A stretch of 15,542 bases of DNA, taken from the NCBI GenBank assembly GCA_004151065.3, contig NWUY0300023632.1, positions 26,980 through 42,521 on the forward strand. Direction: 5' to 3'. The first letter of the stretch is position 1. The number at the start of each line of letters is the position of its first letter. This DNA comes from Larix sibirica. Its lineage: Eukaryota > Streptophyta > Pinopsida > Pinales > Pinaceae. Below, in pieces: positions 1-8,410 of this stretch. The notes under the pieces are model-generated. The model was given only the letters and a program-made list of their open reading frames with translations. It was not told where the DNA came from and did no database searches. A program made the translations under genes and the position numbers.

Positions 1-15
1 GCGACAACATTATAA

Positions 16-45
16 GGCTTTGAGGACAAAGCCTCTCTAAGAGAG
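16..45. repeat. Two adjoining perfect hairpins
   Basis: GGCTTTG (16-22) and CAAAGCC (27-33) form a perfect 7-bp stem around the loop AGGA. Directly after it, sharing base 33, CTCTCTAAGAGAG (33-45) is a perfect 6-bp inverted repeat around a single A. The same 13-mer recurs at 5165-5177. Function is unknown; such structures occur in LTRs and untranslated leaders. Confidence 0.6.
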
Positions 46-49
46 TGGC
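31..49 (+). repeat. Inverted-repeat partner of 5161-5177
   Basis: The 17 bases at 33-49 match the reverse complement of 5161-5177 with one mismatch at the centre. Both share the palindrome CTCTCTAAGAGAG, extended by GTGGC on one side and GCCAC on the other. The pair encloses a 5.1-kb interval containing the whole unknown degraded gene. No target-site duplication is obvious next to either copy. This may be a pair of element-end motifs in opposite orientation, or chance. Confidence 0.45.
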
Positions 50-559
50 AATGCTACGAACATAAAATAAGATAATAATTAAATAATTAATAGTTAGGTT
101 AATTAAATTTTTTATGAAAGGAGGCGTTTCCTCAACATCAAATGCTCAAGCCATATTTAAGGTAGAGCCATCATTGTAACCTATCATCTATTATCTATCA
201 TATCATCATTTCATATATCATTTATTATGGCTTATTTGGTTTATCAAGTATTTTGGTAAAACTCTGTGTGAGCGAACTATTGTTCCACTCACTCCAGGTA
301 AGTTAGTTATTGACCTACTTGTCCATTCAAAGTTTATGTGTAAAGATTGTGGATTTATTTTTTGGATGAATGTTTGTATTTTATTTTATGGGTATCACTT
401 TGTGGTGATCCTGCCCAAAGATCACTAGGGTTGTAAATATTCCCGAAATAATAGTATGTATGCTTTAACATTTGTTTAGTGAAGTAGCAACATCCATCTG
501 TAGTATTAATCCAGCCTTTTGATAGTTATCTAAGGTGGCATAATCCAACTGAATTTATT

Positions 560-3500
560 CCAAAGTTATTTTAGGCAAGTTAGGTGGAATTTCAGTTTTC
601 GTCATTCTTGGGTTGTTGTGCCCTTTAAATTTCTCTTAACTTCCTTGACCTTGAGATCATGTTCTTTAGATATTTCATTTACAACCTTGAGTTTGGCCGC
701 AATCTACTAAACTTCAAAGAGTTGTTTTGTAACTAGATCATGCACATGGAAATACTCATGTTGTAACACAATAGCACAAGTGTGGAACTCTGCTAGGATA
801 TTCATTTCCTCTCTAGATGTCTTTGCTTCAGCTGCCAATACATCCCTTTCATTCTTCAAGCCCTTTATTTGTGTTGTCATGGCCAAATTTTGGCTTCAAG
901 ACCCTCGATTTGAGCCACTAATATATCTTTACCTGTCTACAAATATTGTGTTAGTATTTCTAGATTCTTATTCTCTTCTTGTAGGGAATCATAATAATGC
1001 TTCAATTCGACTCCTTCTCTTCTAGCCTCTAGGAGACAATATTCCAATAGATTAATTTTCTCCTTGGCTTGTTTCAACTCTTTGGACAATTTTTGTATAT
1101 TGTCTTGATTGGCCATGGTGCTGGCCACATTTGTTGAGGCCATAAATTCTAGTGCTTCATCGATATGCCTAAATATGGGAGTTTCCTAAGTGATGACCAT
1201 CTCGGGATGCATAGGGATATTGAGCTTCTTATGTGTCCTTTGCACTATTTCTTTCTTCTTCCGGTAAAAAACAAATGAGCTGAGATTAGCTATGGTATCT
1301 TCCTTGGATGGGGTGTATGCAGTAATACAATGTTCTTTCGGAGGGAAGTATCCCATGGTAAGTAGAACAACAGAACTAGTGGTAGGTGTCTCTATGTCCA
1401 TATCTTATGATCCACCATCTTGTACTCCTTTATCCCGCCTTTGCTCTTTGTCTACTTTCCTTTGAGACTATTCCTATGCTTTCAACTCTTCTTCTATATT
1501 CTATTGAACCTCTTCTTGTTTCTTTCAGTATTCATCTTTCTTTTGAGCCTTCTATTGCTCTTTCAATTCTCTGGCCTTATGTTGTAGATCTTCCTGCCTA
1601 TCATTTTCCTCTTGTTCCTTATTTTCTAAAGATTTTTCTTGTGGATTCTTTTGTAATTATGCTCTTTTAGCTTCTTATTCTTGTTGCTTCTTATCTTGTG
1701 CCCCTTCTTTTTCTTTCTTTGATTCTTCCAATCATCGGGCTTCTGCTTCATTCTTTCTTTCGTTCTCTTCCTCGATGATTTTCATGGCCTTCCCTATTAG
1801 GTTATGTTGTTCTACTTCCATTGAATATTTTCTTGTATATTCAACTCTTCATCTTTCTTCCAAGCCTCCTCTTTCTCTTTCAGTTCTTTGGCCTTCTGTT
1901 GTAGCTCTTCCTACCTATCGTTTTCCTCTTGTTCCTTATTTGCTAGATCTTTTGCCTTGGGATTCTTTTGTAATTCCTTCCGTTTAGATTGTGCTTCTTG
2001 TTGCTTCTTGGGTTGGGCCCCTTATTTTTCTTTCTTCAGTTATTCCAACCATCAAGATTCTACATCATCCTTTCTTGTGTTCTCTTCCTCGATGATTTTC
2101 ATGGCCTTCCATATTAGTTTTTGTTGCTCTTCTTATTGAACCTCAACCTAGGTCATTTATGTTTCCTTTCTAGTGATATCTTTTTCTATACCTTTTCCCC
2201 TTTTCATCCTTTTGGATAAATCCTCAAGACTTTGTCCTCACCTGTAAATATCCTCTTCTAGGAAAAATTAATCTACATATGGCCAATGGAACTTGACGAC
2301 CACATAATGGTTGGAGACTTTCCCATGACCATTGTTTCTCCAATACTTCTCTTCACCGAAGTGAAATATTTCCAAGCCTTTGGTGATTTCTTTGCTTCCT
2401 TCACATTAGTCACCATGTATGCTCCAACGACTATTGGTAAGGGTGGCCATGATGCATTTTTTGTTTTGGTGAGGGTATTTATGATCCCATTGATGAACGT
2501 TTGCTTGGAAATATCCTTGAGGACCATAGATCTATGATATACTTGGGCAGGATGTAGGGAGCCTTCGATCCTCTGTAGATTCACAGATAAGTACCTCCTT
2601 TGGTTAGATACCAATATCCATATTGGTTCAATGTATCAATAGTATTATCCAACATACATTTGGCCAGTGATCCATATATGATTGTGTGAAAGGCCATAAT
2701 GAACTCTTCAAAAATATGCCTATAATAACTAACGTGATTTTGGGCCCACAAGGCTTGGAAACAAACATTTATAGGGTTCTCTGCGGGGTTAAAATGCCAT
2801 TCCATGATGGGGAAATTGTTTAGCATATGGAATGTTTCCAAGAGATATGAGGACATGTGAAAACTAGATTGTCACATGAGAAGGCCTTCTTGCACCCTTA
2901 AAACTGCTTCTTCTATATTGGTCGAGACAATATCTTCCCAGTTGAATCTTGTACCTAGTGAAGTAACATGATACAATAGGGGGGTCCATTTTGGATTGAA
3001 ATGAATTGTGTCCGGTTCCACATATAGTCGCACAAAATAACCATAAACATTTGATATAGTTGCTTCATCCATTTGACCTCATATATGTCACTACCTTTGT
3101 GATGAAACTATATATCCGGGTCCCATGCCTACTTAAGGAATGTTGTGTAGTTAAGCTTAATAGATTTGACCTAATTGGCTCTCATGTTAATCTATGTTTC
3201 CCAAAATATTTAGTATTTTCCCATAATAGATGGTTGAAATGAAGTAGTGAGTTCACCTGTAGCATTTTTATGAGTATTTTGGCATCAGTGTGAGGAAGTA
3301 TCCATCCTATTACCTCTACACATGGAAACACCTATGATATTGTGGTTGCTTTGTGTAATTCAAACTATTTGATGTTTTGGTATAGTGGAATATCTTCCCC
3401 ACTAGCCGATTGATATTCATCTGTTATGAAGAACTAGTACATTCCCCCCCATTTGTATTCAGGTTAAGCTCTGTAGGTGCTTTTAGTATCATCATATCAT

Positions 3501-3640
3501 AGCAAAAGATCTATGGTTTGCACCTCTTCTTCCATCTCACCGCAAGATGAAACCTCTTGTAAAGTCTTGGGCTATTGTCTAGTTCTTCAGTGAGACATAT
3601 AGTGATCTTGCAAGTTATTAGAAATAGTATCATCTTCCAT
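560..3640 (-). pseudogene. Degraded large gene of unknown function: globular domain plus Lys/Glu-rich coiled coil
   Basis: A likely start ATG lies at 3640 (MEDDTISNN...). Coding signal then continues through stops and shifts for about 3 kb. The left boundary is approximate. Segments with a protein-like composition are about 3436-3362 (FFITDEYQSASGEDIPLYQ), about 3331-3272 (VFPCVEVIGWILPHTDAK), 3072-2581 in one frame broken by a single TGA at 2874-2872 (includes RFNWEDIVSTNIEEAV and EEFIMAFHTIIYGS), then a frameshift near 2600 and 2614-2273 (SWPPLPIVVGAYMV). A Lys/Glu-rich coiled coil follows (about 2260-1430), then one frame from 1401 to 937 with a single stop at 1188-1186 and heptad-like content (SKELKQAKEKINLLEY), trailing to about 560. 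I cannot name a domain. From memory it resembles repetitive hypothetical proteins of conifer genomes, unverified. It has no zinc knuckle, so a Gag role is not supported. It could be an extra ORF of the neighbouring Ty3 element, since orientation matches, or an independent repeat. Confidence 0.6.
1484..2145 (-). repeat. 317-bp tandem duplication in the Lys/Glu-rich coil
   Basis: The plus strand is pyrimidine-rich here because the minus strand encodes Lys, Glu and Gln. The block starting TTTCAATTCTCTGGCC at 1561 recurs as TTTCAGTTCTTTGGCC at 1878. The block TTCTCTTCCTCGATGATTTT at 1763 recurs at 2080. Both pairs are spaced 317 bp apart. A third, partial unit begins after about 2101 (ATGGCCTTCCATATTAG, compare 1784). 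On the minus strand one unit reads for example KAKELKEKEEAWKKDEE. The period is not a multiple of three, so small indels have followed the duplication of a presumably in-frame ancestor of about 105 codons. Confidence 0.75.
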
Positions 3641-4663
3641 GGAGGGAAAGCTACAATACTGAGATATGAAAGCATGTTAGCACTTGAACATGGACACTAG
3701 TTCAAACATGTATTCAACCTGAAATTTTTATCCATATGACTGGTGATGTTATCCCAAGGGTCCTACACTAAAAATGGACTTTGTCAATGATAGCATATTT
3801 GCTCAAAACAATTATAAATTTGAATAATTGTTTTATGGTGTATTTTAAAAGGTCAAAACCCAAGTATCTAGGTAGGAAGCAGTATGAATATATCAAGAAT
3901 AATTCCTATTGCAAAGTCATTTTAAATGCTTTCTATATTAGTTATGCATATGATCTTATATAAGCCTGAATATTTTATTTAATTAAATTTAAATCCTCAT
4001 GGTATTGTTCCGAGATGATGAATGTTGGTCATAAACTCTCTTTGAATCGTAAAAGAGAATCATGGGGTTTTGAATGATTTAAAACCCATCCTCAAAGGTG
4101 GATGATACTACAGTTAAAATGGCCATATAATTAGGGTTTTAGAAGTTTAGGCGTTGAGTTCTACAAGGGGATATGAAAACCTATGGTTTTATTAGGGAAA
4201 ATGCAAGTACATTCTCCATTATTTAATACGAGCAAGCTATATCAAGGGGAAAAAATCAAGTATCCTGTTGATTATTCCTGCAAAAGTAATCTGGGGTCTT
4301 GTCTTGAAAGAGTCTTCACGGGATATAATATTTTTGAATAATGGAATAAGAGGCTAAAAAAATCCCCCTTCCTACCTGTGATATCTTGTGAGAGCCTTTA
4401 TTTGTAAAACTTGAATTTGTGGAGGACCGCCTACATCAGTGTAGCTTGTGGTGGGTAAGAGGTGATGCGTGTCTTGAGATTATGTGCTTAACTAGTATGG
4501 TGCCTTGATTAACCACTCCAGTATCCTCTTTGTTTTGCGAAAGGATAAATGAATGACTTGTGATCGATAGGGATTCCATTTTATAGACTAACTACAAATG
4601 GCGGTGTAGTGAGTTTATTTAAAGTTCGCCGTGGACAGTTGCGGTGAGAATTCATTATAATAG

Positions 4664-4692
4664 CCACAACGATCAATGGATCATTGTTGTGG
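4664..4692. repeat. Imperfect hairpin
   Basis: CCACAAC (4664-4670) pairs with GTTGTGG (4686-4692). The stem continues inward with one G-T and two A-T pairs, giving about 10 bp around a 9-base interior. The setting is otherwise non-coding. Function is unknown and a chance origin is possible. Confidence 0.45.
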
Positions 4693-5160
4693 AAAGTTTT
4701 GAGAACTCTACCGAAACACAACAATTAGTTGAAAAAAACCCAAACTCCTTAACCATGCATCTTTCTCTTCTCTGAGTAATAACTAAGCCACTATTGACAT
4801 TGAACAATCTTGGAGTGAAACCAATAGGAGGGGACCCATAGTTACTAGAAACTAATAGACAAGTTAGCTGTAGGTGCAACAATTGGAAACATATTAGGAG
4901 AATCATGGATCTCTGAAACAAGAAAATTTATCCCCCTAAGACCCTAGACAAACTTTATTGAACCACATGGATCCCACTGGTTAGTCCAAAGTGATCAAAT
5001 AGTGCAAGAGTAACATTATCATTCATCTACCCTTAATACTAAAAAGAACTTACACAAATCCCGAGGTGAGGCATCACGAATATCAAAGTGACTTTAAATA
5101 TTCATTAGTTTTGATACTTTCAAAGTGTTGACTAGGAATGGTTTAAGTCAAAATTTAACA

Positions 5161-5177
5161 GCCACTCTCTAAGAGAG
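5161..5177 (-). repeat. Inverted-repeat partner of 33-49
   Basis: GCCACTCTCTAAGAGAG is the near-exact reverse complement of bases 33-49 (one central mismatch). It lies in non-coding sequence about 330 bp beyond the end of the small degraded frame at 5915-5505. Confidence 0.45.
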
Positions 5178-5504
5178 AATTATGGGTTCATTTTTCGGGC
5201 TAGTCTCCATGATGCTTATTTGGGGAACGACACTAAATGGTAATTAAGAATGTTAGACTAGTTCAAATGCGTGTTCTACATCTCTTACACAACAAATAGA
5301 CCTCTACTGCCCGCACAAGTCCATAGCCTCAATAGAGTTGTCTCTTGCACCATTTTACATATGAGTACTCTTGTGCCATTTTAATATACATTTCATTATA
5401 CATGAGAGTTTATTGTTATTTTAAGTAAATTTCTACTTAGAAATGCTTTTAGAAGGGAGAGCTGACTGAGTAAGCCTTTTACAAGCATGGGATATCATAT
5501 AGAG

Positions 5505-5915
5505 TCATTTTGATTTTCTATGCACCATCAAGTCTTGTTTACTTTTGTGGGTCGTCCTTTTGTAAGACATCATAAGATATAGCCAATTTATATGTTAAAG
5601 TGAATGGATCTCTAGAAGAGTAATGAGAAACATTTCCCAAGTATATTTCAGTTTATAAGAGTTCCATCTCAACCTCACTAACTTCTTGAAATCCTTGATA
5701 CCTTCCTCAGTGGGTCAGACACATTCTCGTATGTTGTTAGATGGGGTAAAATCCTTTCAAATGATAGTTCTAGAAGGTGCATCATTAACTCCTCACACTA
5801 AAAGAGGGCACCCTAGACTTATGTAATGTTCCCCATGCGCTATAGAATACATAAGATTATCAATGGGATGGGAATTGTTTGAAACAATCACAACATATGA
5901 CTCAGAATCTCCCAT
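5505..5915 (-). pseudogene. Small degraded ORF directly downstream of Ty3 pol, unknown
   Basis: From the ATG at 5915 one frame runs 137 codons to a TGA at 5507-5505, with four internal stops and no frameshift needed. The start reads MGDSESYVVIVSNNSHPIDN and includes HGEHYISLGCPLL before the first stop. Later pieces include PTEEGIKDFKKLVRLRW. The composition is protein-like, and two of the stops are TGA where TGG (Trp) could have stood. I do not recognise the family. It begins 150 bp after the pol stop, on the same strand, behind a TATA-like box and an acceptor-like site, which is where some plant Ty3 elements carry extra or env-like ORFs. No transmembrane segment or signal peptide is clear. 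It may also be a fragment of an unrelated element. Confidence 0.4.
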
Positions 5916-5976
5916 TTTGCACTCTAACTATTGAGCTCAACTTTATTGAAACCAAAACAAAATAAAGGTTAAAAAA

Positions 5977-6018
5977 CTGGAAAGAAAATAACAAACCAGA
6001 ATGAAAGTAAAAGAAACG
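5977..6018 (-). promoter_or_regulatory. Splice-acceptor-like polypyrimidine tract
   Basis: On the minus strand a pyrimidine-rich run of about 40 bases (6018-5980, with TTATTTTCTTTCCAG at its end) finishes in CAG at 5979-5977, about 60 bp before the ATG at 5915. This is the form of a plant 3' splice site and would suit a spliced subgenomic message for the downstream ORF. Not shown by anything beyond sequence pattern. Confidence 0.3.
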
Positions 6019-6027
6019 AGGGGAAAA

Positions 6028-6043
6028 CCTTTATTTATATATA
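6028..6043 (-). promoter_or_regulatory. TATA-like box after pol
   Basis: The minus strand reads TATATATAAATAAAGG, a good match to a plant TATA box, about 110 bp before the ATG at 5915 and 20 bp after the pol stop. AATAAA inside it could alternatively be a poly(A) signal. If this were the TATA box of a 3' LTR, U3 would be almost absent, so an internal promoter or a poly(A) site is as likely. Confidence 0.3.
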
Positions 6044-6050
6044 GGATTAG

Positions 6051-6063
6051 TTTCCCCCTTTAA
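6051..6063 (-). other. Candidate polypurine tract of the Ty3 element
   Basis: The minus strand reads ATTAAAGGGGGAAA immediately after the pol stop codon at 6067-6065. A G-run flanked by A, placed at the end of pol, is the normal form and place of the plus-strand primer of an LTR retrotransposon. The bases after it (CTAATCC) do not begin with TG, so no LTR start follows directly. This weakens the call or means extra sequence lies between. Confidence 0.4.
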
Positions 6064-6064
6064 T

Positions 6065-6300
6065 CTAAGTAAAGTATTTTTTTAAGGCTTGGACATTCAC
6101 AGGGAGATAATCAACCTCCCCTTCTAAATCCTAAAATTTGTAAGTTTTAGGGACAAGCTTCTTAGCAATCACACAGGGACCAAGACATAGCTATTGAAAT
6201 TCCGTATGCTTTCCTCTATCTTCATGTGGCTTGTCCCACTTTAGGACCAAATCTCTAACTTCAAATTATTTCTTCTTTGCATGACTAGCGTAAAACCATT
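6065..6300 (-). pseudogene. Integrase C-terminal part and end of Ty3 pol
   Basis: The minus strand gives VLKWDKPHEDRGKHTEFQ, then LGPCVIAKKLVPKTYKF and DLEGEVDYLPVNVQALKKYF, ending at the TAG 6067-6065. These are the usual closing motifs of plant Ty3 integrases (the lysine/tryptophan segment before the GPF/Y-like module, then the final LKKYF-type end). GPF/Y is represented by GPCV, so the aromatic is changed. At least two internal stops lie between the segments. It follows the catalytic core, separated by a basic, helical stretch (EEEKERARKKFATQQQ). Confidence 0.85.
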
Positions 6301-6569
6301 TCTTCACTATTTGTTGTTGGGTGGCAAATTTTTTCCTAGCCCTCTCCTTCTCCTCTTCAAGTTTTGGTAATGTGTTGATTCGATCTTGGATGGTATAGCA
6401 ATTGGATCCTATCAAGGCTTAAGACAGTTGCAGGGAGGTAAGGATAATTTTAGGGGGAAGAATGAACTCATTTACATTGATGAGGGTGAAAGGTGAGACT
6501 CCTAAAGCATTCTTTGGGGTAACCCGATCAACCCACAAGGCATTTGGGAGATAATTATGCCAGTTTTTC

Positions 6570-6985
6570 TAATTTTCAATTATTTTTTTCTTTAAAATTC
6601 TAATCATATTTTTGTTTGTGGACTTAGCTAACCCATTCCCTTGAGGATAATTGTTGAAAGAATAATGCAGTTTGATTCCCTTTTCCAAAGAAAATTGATT
6701 TAGTTTTAATGAGGAAAAATATAAAGCATTATCAAATACAAGGGAAATTGGAATGCCAAACCTGGTGATGATGTGTTCTTGTAAAAAATGGATAACGCTT
6801 CTTCATTGACTTTATGAAGAGGTATTGCTTTTTTCCACTGTGTGAAATATTATGTGGTTGTAAGGATATAGCGATGTTGTTTTGATAATTTGGGGTCGAT
6901 ATCACCTATGATGTCCAATCCCCATTGCTCAAATGGTTCAATCATGATCACTAGCAGCAAGGGAACCACTGGTTTCTTTTCTCTT
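6570..6985 (-). pseudogene. Integrase catalytic core, third acidic residue replaced
   Basis: The first Asp sits in EQWGLDIIG (codon 6913-6915). The second sits in SLVFDNALYFSS (codon 6731-6733). The third position of the DDE triad lies in YPQGNGLAKSTNKNMI, where the expected Glu codon is AAG, Lys (6623-6625). Second Asp and this site are in one open frame with 35 residues between them, the exact DD35E spacing. The first Asp is in another frame, so a shift lies between them, and a stop interrupts the TDYFTRW-like motif (T*YFTQW). The enzyme would join element ends to target DNA; without the third acid it cannot. Confidence 0.9.
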
Positions 6986-7190
6986 CCAGCACTCTTTTGA
7001 CAGATGACACATTTTTAGGCATAAGCATGAGAATCCCTAAATAAGGTTGGCCAGTAGTAACCATCCTTAATTATCTTATGTGCATTAGTTTCATTGGCAT
7101 AGTGTCCTCCAACAAGTCCATTATGTAATTCAGTAAGCATATTTTTTGCATCTTCTTTTTCTAGGCATCTTAGAAGTAGTACATCATAAT
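6985..7190 (-). pseudogene. Integrase N-terminal HHCC zinc-binding domain
   Basis: Minus-strand reading gives LLLRCLEKEDAKNMLTELHN, GLVGGHYANETNAHKIIKDG and YYWPTLFRDSHAYA, a stop, then KCVICQKSAGREKKP. The zinc ligands are all visible: His in LHNG, His in GGHYA and the two Cys of KCVIC. The single TAA lies three residues before the first Cys. GYYWPTL is the usual motif between the His and Cys pairs in Ty3 integrases. It is continuous with the catalytic core. Confidence 0.9.
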
Positions 7191-7419
7191 TATTACGAAA
7201 GAGGATTTCATTAATGATATAATATTGAGTTGACTTGAGTCAGATAGATCTCCTTTGTTTTGGACTTCAATGCTCAGGAGAATATATATGTTGCAAATAT
7301 TGTAGTAGATCTTGATCCCATGAAGAAATGGCAGTTGGGATCTATTGGGCATATTGGCTTCTTCATTTATAGTATTTTTAGCGAGTAACTTACAAATGGC
7401 CCCATACCTTAATAATGGT
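7191..7419 (-). other. Tether between RNase H and integrase, degraded
   Basis: The last RNase H-like motif (LQEYNLEF, just above 7430) is followed by poorly conserved sequence up to the integrase zinc domain. A stretch near 7320-7352 reads MPNRSQLPFLHGIKIYYNI. This is the normal place for the connection segment of Ty3 pol, which varies between elements, so little more can be said. Confidence 0.5.
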
Positions 7420-7775
7420 AGCTAGTTTGAATTCTAAGTTGTACTCTTGTAAGGCTATAACCCCATTCCCTCTTCATTCTCCCAGATCCTTTTGAAAAAA
7501 GAGTGACTTTACCATTGGGTGAGGGACGATGATTTTAGTCACATTTTTAAGTATATAAGATATGAACTGCTTCATCGCTTTGGTAATTGTGTAATCATGT
7601 TTGTCTATATCTGGGTAATTTAGATCAACACCCTGTAATACATGGCTCATGAAATAAATTGGACATTCATGCCCCTACTCTCCTTTCTGAGTGGGCACCG
7701 CTACAAGGGAATGATCAAATGCAAAATTATATATTAGCAAGTCCTTTTCAAAATCTATACTATTAATGATGGTGC
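7420..7775 (-). pseudogene. Ty3 RNase H (the domain following RT)
   Basis: The minus strand reads FEKDLLIYNFAFDHSLVAVP, TQKGE, stop, GHECPIYFMSHVLQGVDLNY, PDIDKHDYTITKAMKQFISY, then KIIVPHPMVKSLFFQKDLGE and a second stop. This is the standard Ty3 RNase H pattern: Asp in FAFDHS (FASDHS-like), the PI-FMS strand, the region that usually carries the catalytic Glu (here PDIDKHDY, which lacks it), and the VPH strand. It degrades the RNA strand during reverse transcription. Two stops in one frame, no frameshift needed across this piece. It lies directly after the RT remnant. Confidence 0.9.
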
Positions 7776-7903
7776 AACAACAATGGCTGCCTTGATTTTC
7801 TGAAAATGATTTATTTTCCTCGGCAATCCATTTGAATTCTGCATCATTTTTTTCATTTGTTTCAATGGCCTAGTTATTCCAGCAAAATCATATGCAAACC
7901 CGC

Positions 7904-7918
7904 AAAAAAAAAAAAAAA
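7904..7918 (+). repeat. A15 tract within RT thumb
   Basis: Fifteen consecutive A on the plus strand, giving a run of Phe codons on the minus strand where the RT thumb (after MQSFL) would have a mixed sequence. It is probably replication slippage in dead DNA rather than an insertion tail, since RT homology resumes at once on both sides (CGFAYDFAGI). Confidence 0.7.
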
Positions 7919-8013
7919 CTCCAAAAATGATTGCATTGCTTTCTTATTATGGGGGAATAGGGATCTGCAAGATAACTTGTATGTGTTTCGGGTATACAGA
8001 TATACCTCTTTTA

Positions 8014-8037
8014 GAAATTACATGTCACAGTAATTTC
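8014..8037. repeat. Perfect 8-bp inverted repeat at the RT deletion junction
   Basis: GAAATTAC (8014-8021) and GTAATTTC (8030-8037) are perfect inverted copies around ATGTCACA. The half at 8014-8021 lies in the RT motif HVIS, and the other half lies on the upstream side of the junction, so the deletion joins two sequences that can pair. Confidence 0.7.
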
Positions 8038-8410
8038 CCTTCTGAAATAGAAAAAATTACTCCTTTTCATCCACAAGAACATGGTTATAACCTGAGAACT
8101 TATCCAATAATGACAAGATTTCAGAATCAGGGATGGGTTGCAGAATATGTTGCATGGGAGGAAATGGGAGGAACAGGGTAATTTCCTTTGTCAGAAGCTC
8201 TATTTAAATTTTGAAAATCCACACATAATTTGATCTACCCTGACTTGTTGCATATAGGGACTAGGTTGGGAACCCATTCAGAATGTCTAACTTTAAAAAT
8301 AATTATGATATCCAAATTTTTCTTCAATTATTTTTGGATCAGAGGTTCCAAAGTTGGGTGAACCTTCCTTAACTTATGTTGAAAATGCTTCACACTCGGT
8401 TTCATAGGAA

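Larger units (their letters stand above)
1..560. other. AT-rich LTR-like non-coding region
   Basis: No reading frame is convincing here. Read on the plus strand it has features seen in plant LTRs: an AT-rich block (about 60-120), a TATTTAAGG box near 155-163 that could act as a TATA box, a low-complexity run of ATCTATTATCTATC type (about 183-230), and CCAG followed by GTAAGT near 295-306, which looks like a splice donor. I could not find LTR ends (TG/CA), a primer-binding site or a second copy in this window. It could equally be the 3' flank of the degraded gene on its right. The LTR reading is an inference. Confidence 0.25.
3641..5504. other. About 1.9 kb without recognisable genes
   Basis: I find no protein family in any frame. 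An 82-codon open stretch (4921-4673, minus) has a hydrophobic start resembling a signal peptide but no other support, and a 60-codon stretch (3781-3963, plus) looks random. The region holds the hairpin at 4664-4692 and the inverted-repeat copy at 5161-5177. It may be untranslated sequence of the Ty3 element, or a further insertion separating the two degraded frames on either side. I could not find terminal repeats that would define an element. Confidence 0.5.
7850..8410 (-). pseudogene. Ty3 reverse transcriptase with its catalytic core deleted
   Basis: The fingers are clear: KVRHSEWVPNLVPICNKSG, a stop, then IKLCVDFQNLNRASDKGNY (about 8290-8190). After a shift, motif A follows as EILSLLDKFSGYNHVLVDEK with its Asp codon at 8102-8104. 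About ten codons later the sequence jumps to HVISKRGISVYPKHIQVILQ (near 8025) and NKKAMQSFL, which belong to the far side of the palm and the thumb. The segment with the FGL motif and the catalytic YLDD box is absent, roughly 80-100 codons by comparison with normal Ty3 RTs. A 15-base A run on the plus strand (7904-7918) replaces the expected thumb residues with Phe codons. Stops and shifts occur elsewhere as well. Confidence 0.9.

Noticed and set aside
1386-2139. Plus-strand open stretches rich in Leu, Ser and Phe
   Set aside because: They are the reverse of the Lys/Glu-rich coil; purine bias on the minus strand removes stops from the plus strand.
4673-4921. 82-codon minus-strand stretch with a hydrophobic start like a secreted peptide
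   Set aside because: No family, no conserved cysteine pattern I can name, and no promoter or homologous context; the length is within chance for AT-rich DNA.
6051-6063. Immediate 3' LTR start after the polypurine tract
   Set aside because: The following bases do not begin TG and the TATA-like box would leave almost no U3; no second copy of this sequence occurs in the window.
7904-7918. A15 run as the tail of a plus-strand LINE or SINE insertion
   Set aside because: RT homology resumes on both sides with no inserted sequence, so it is a local expansion.
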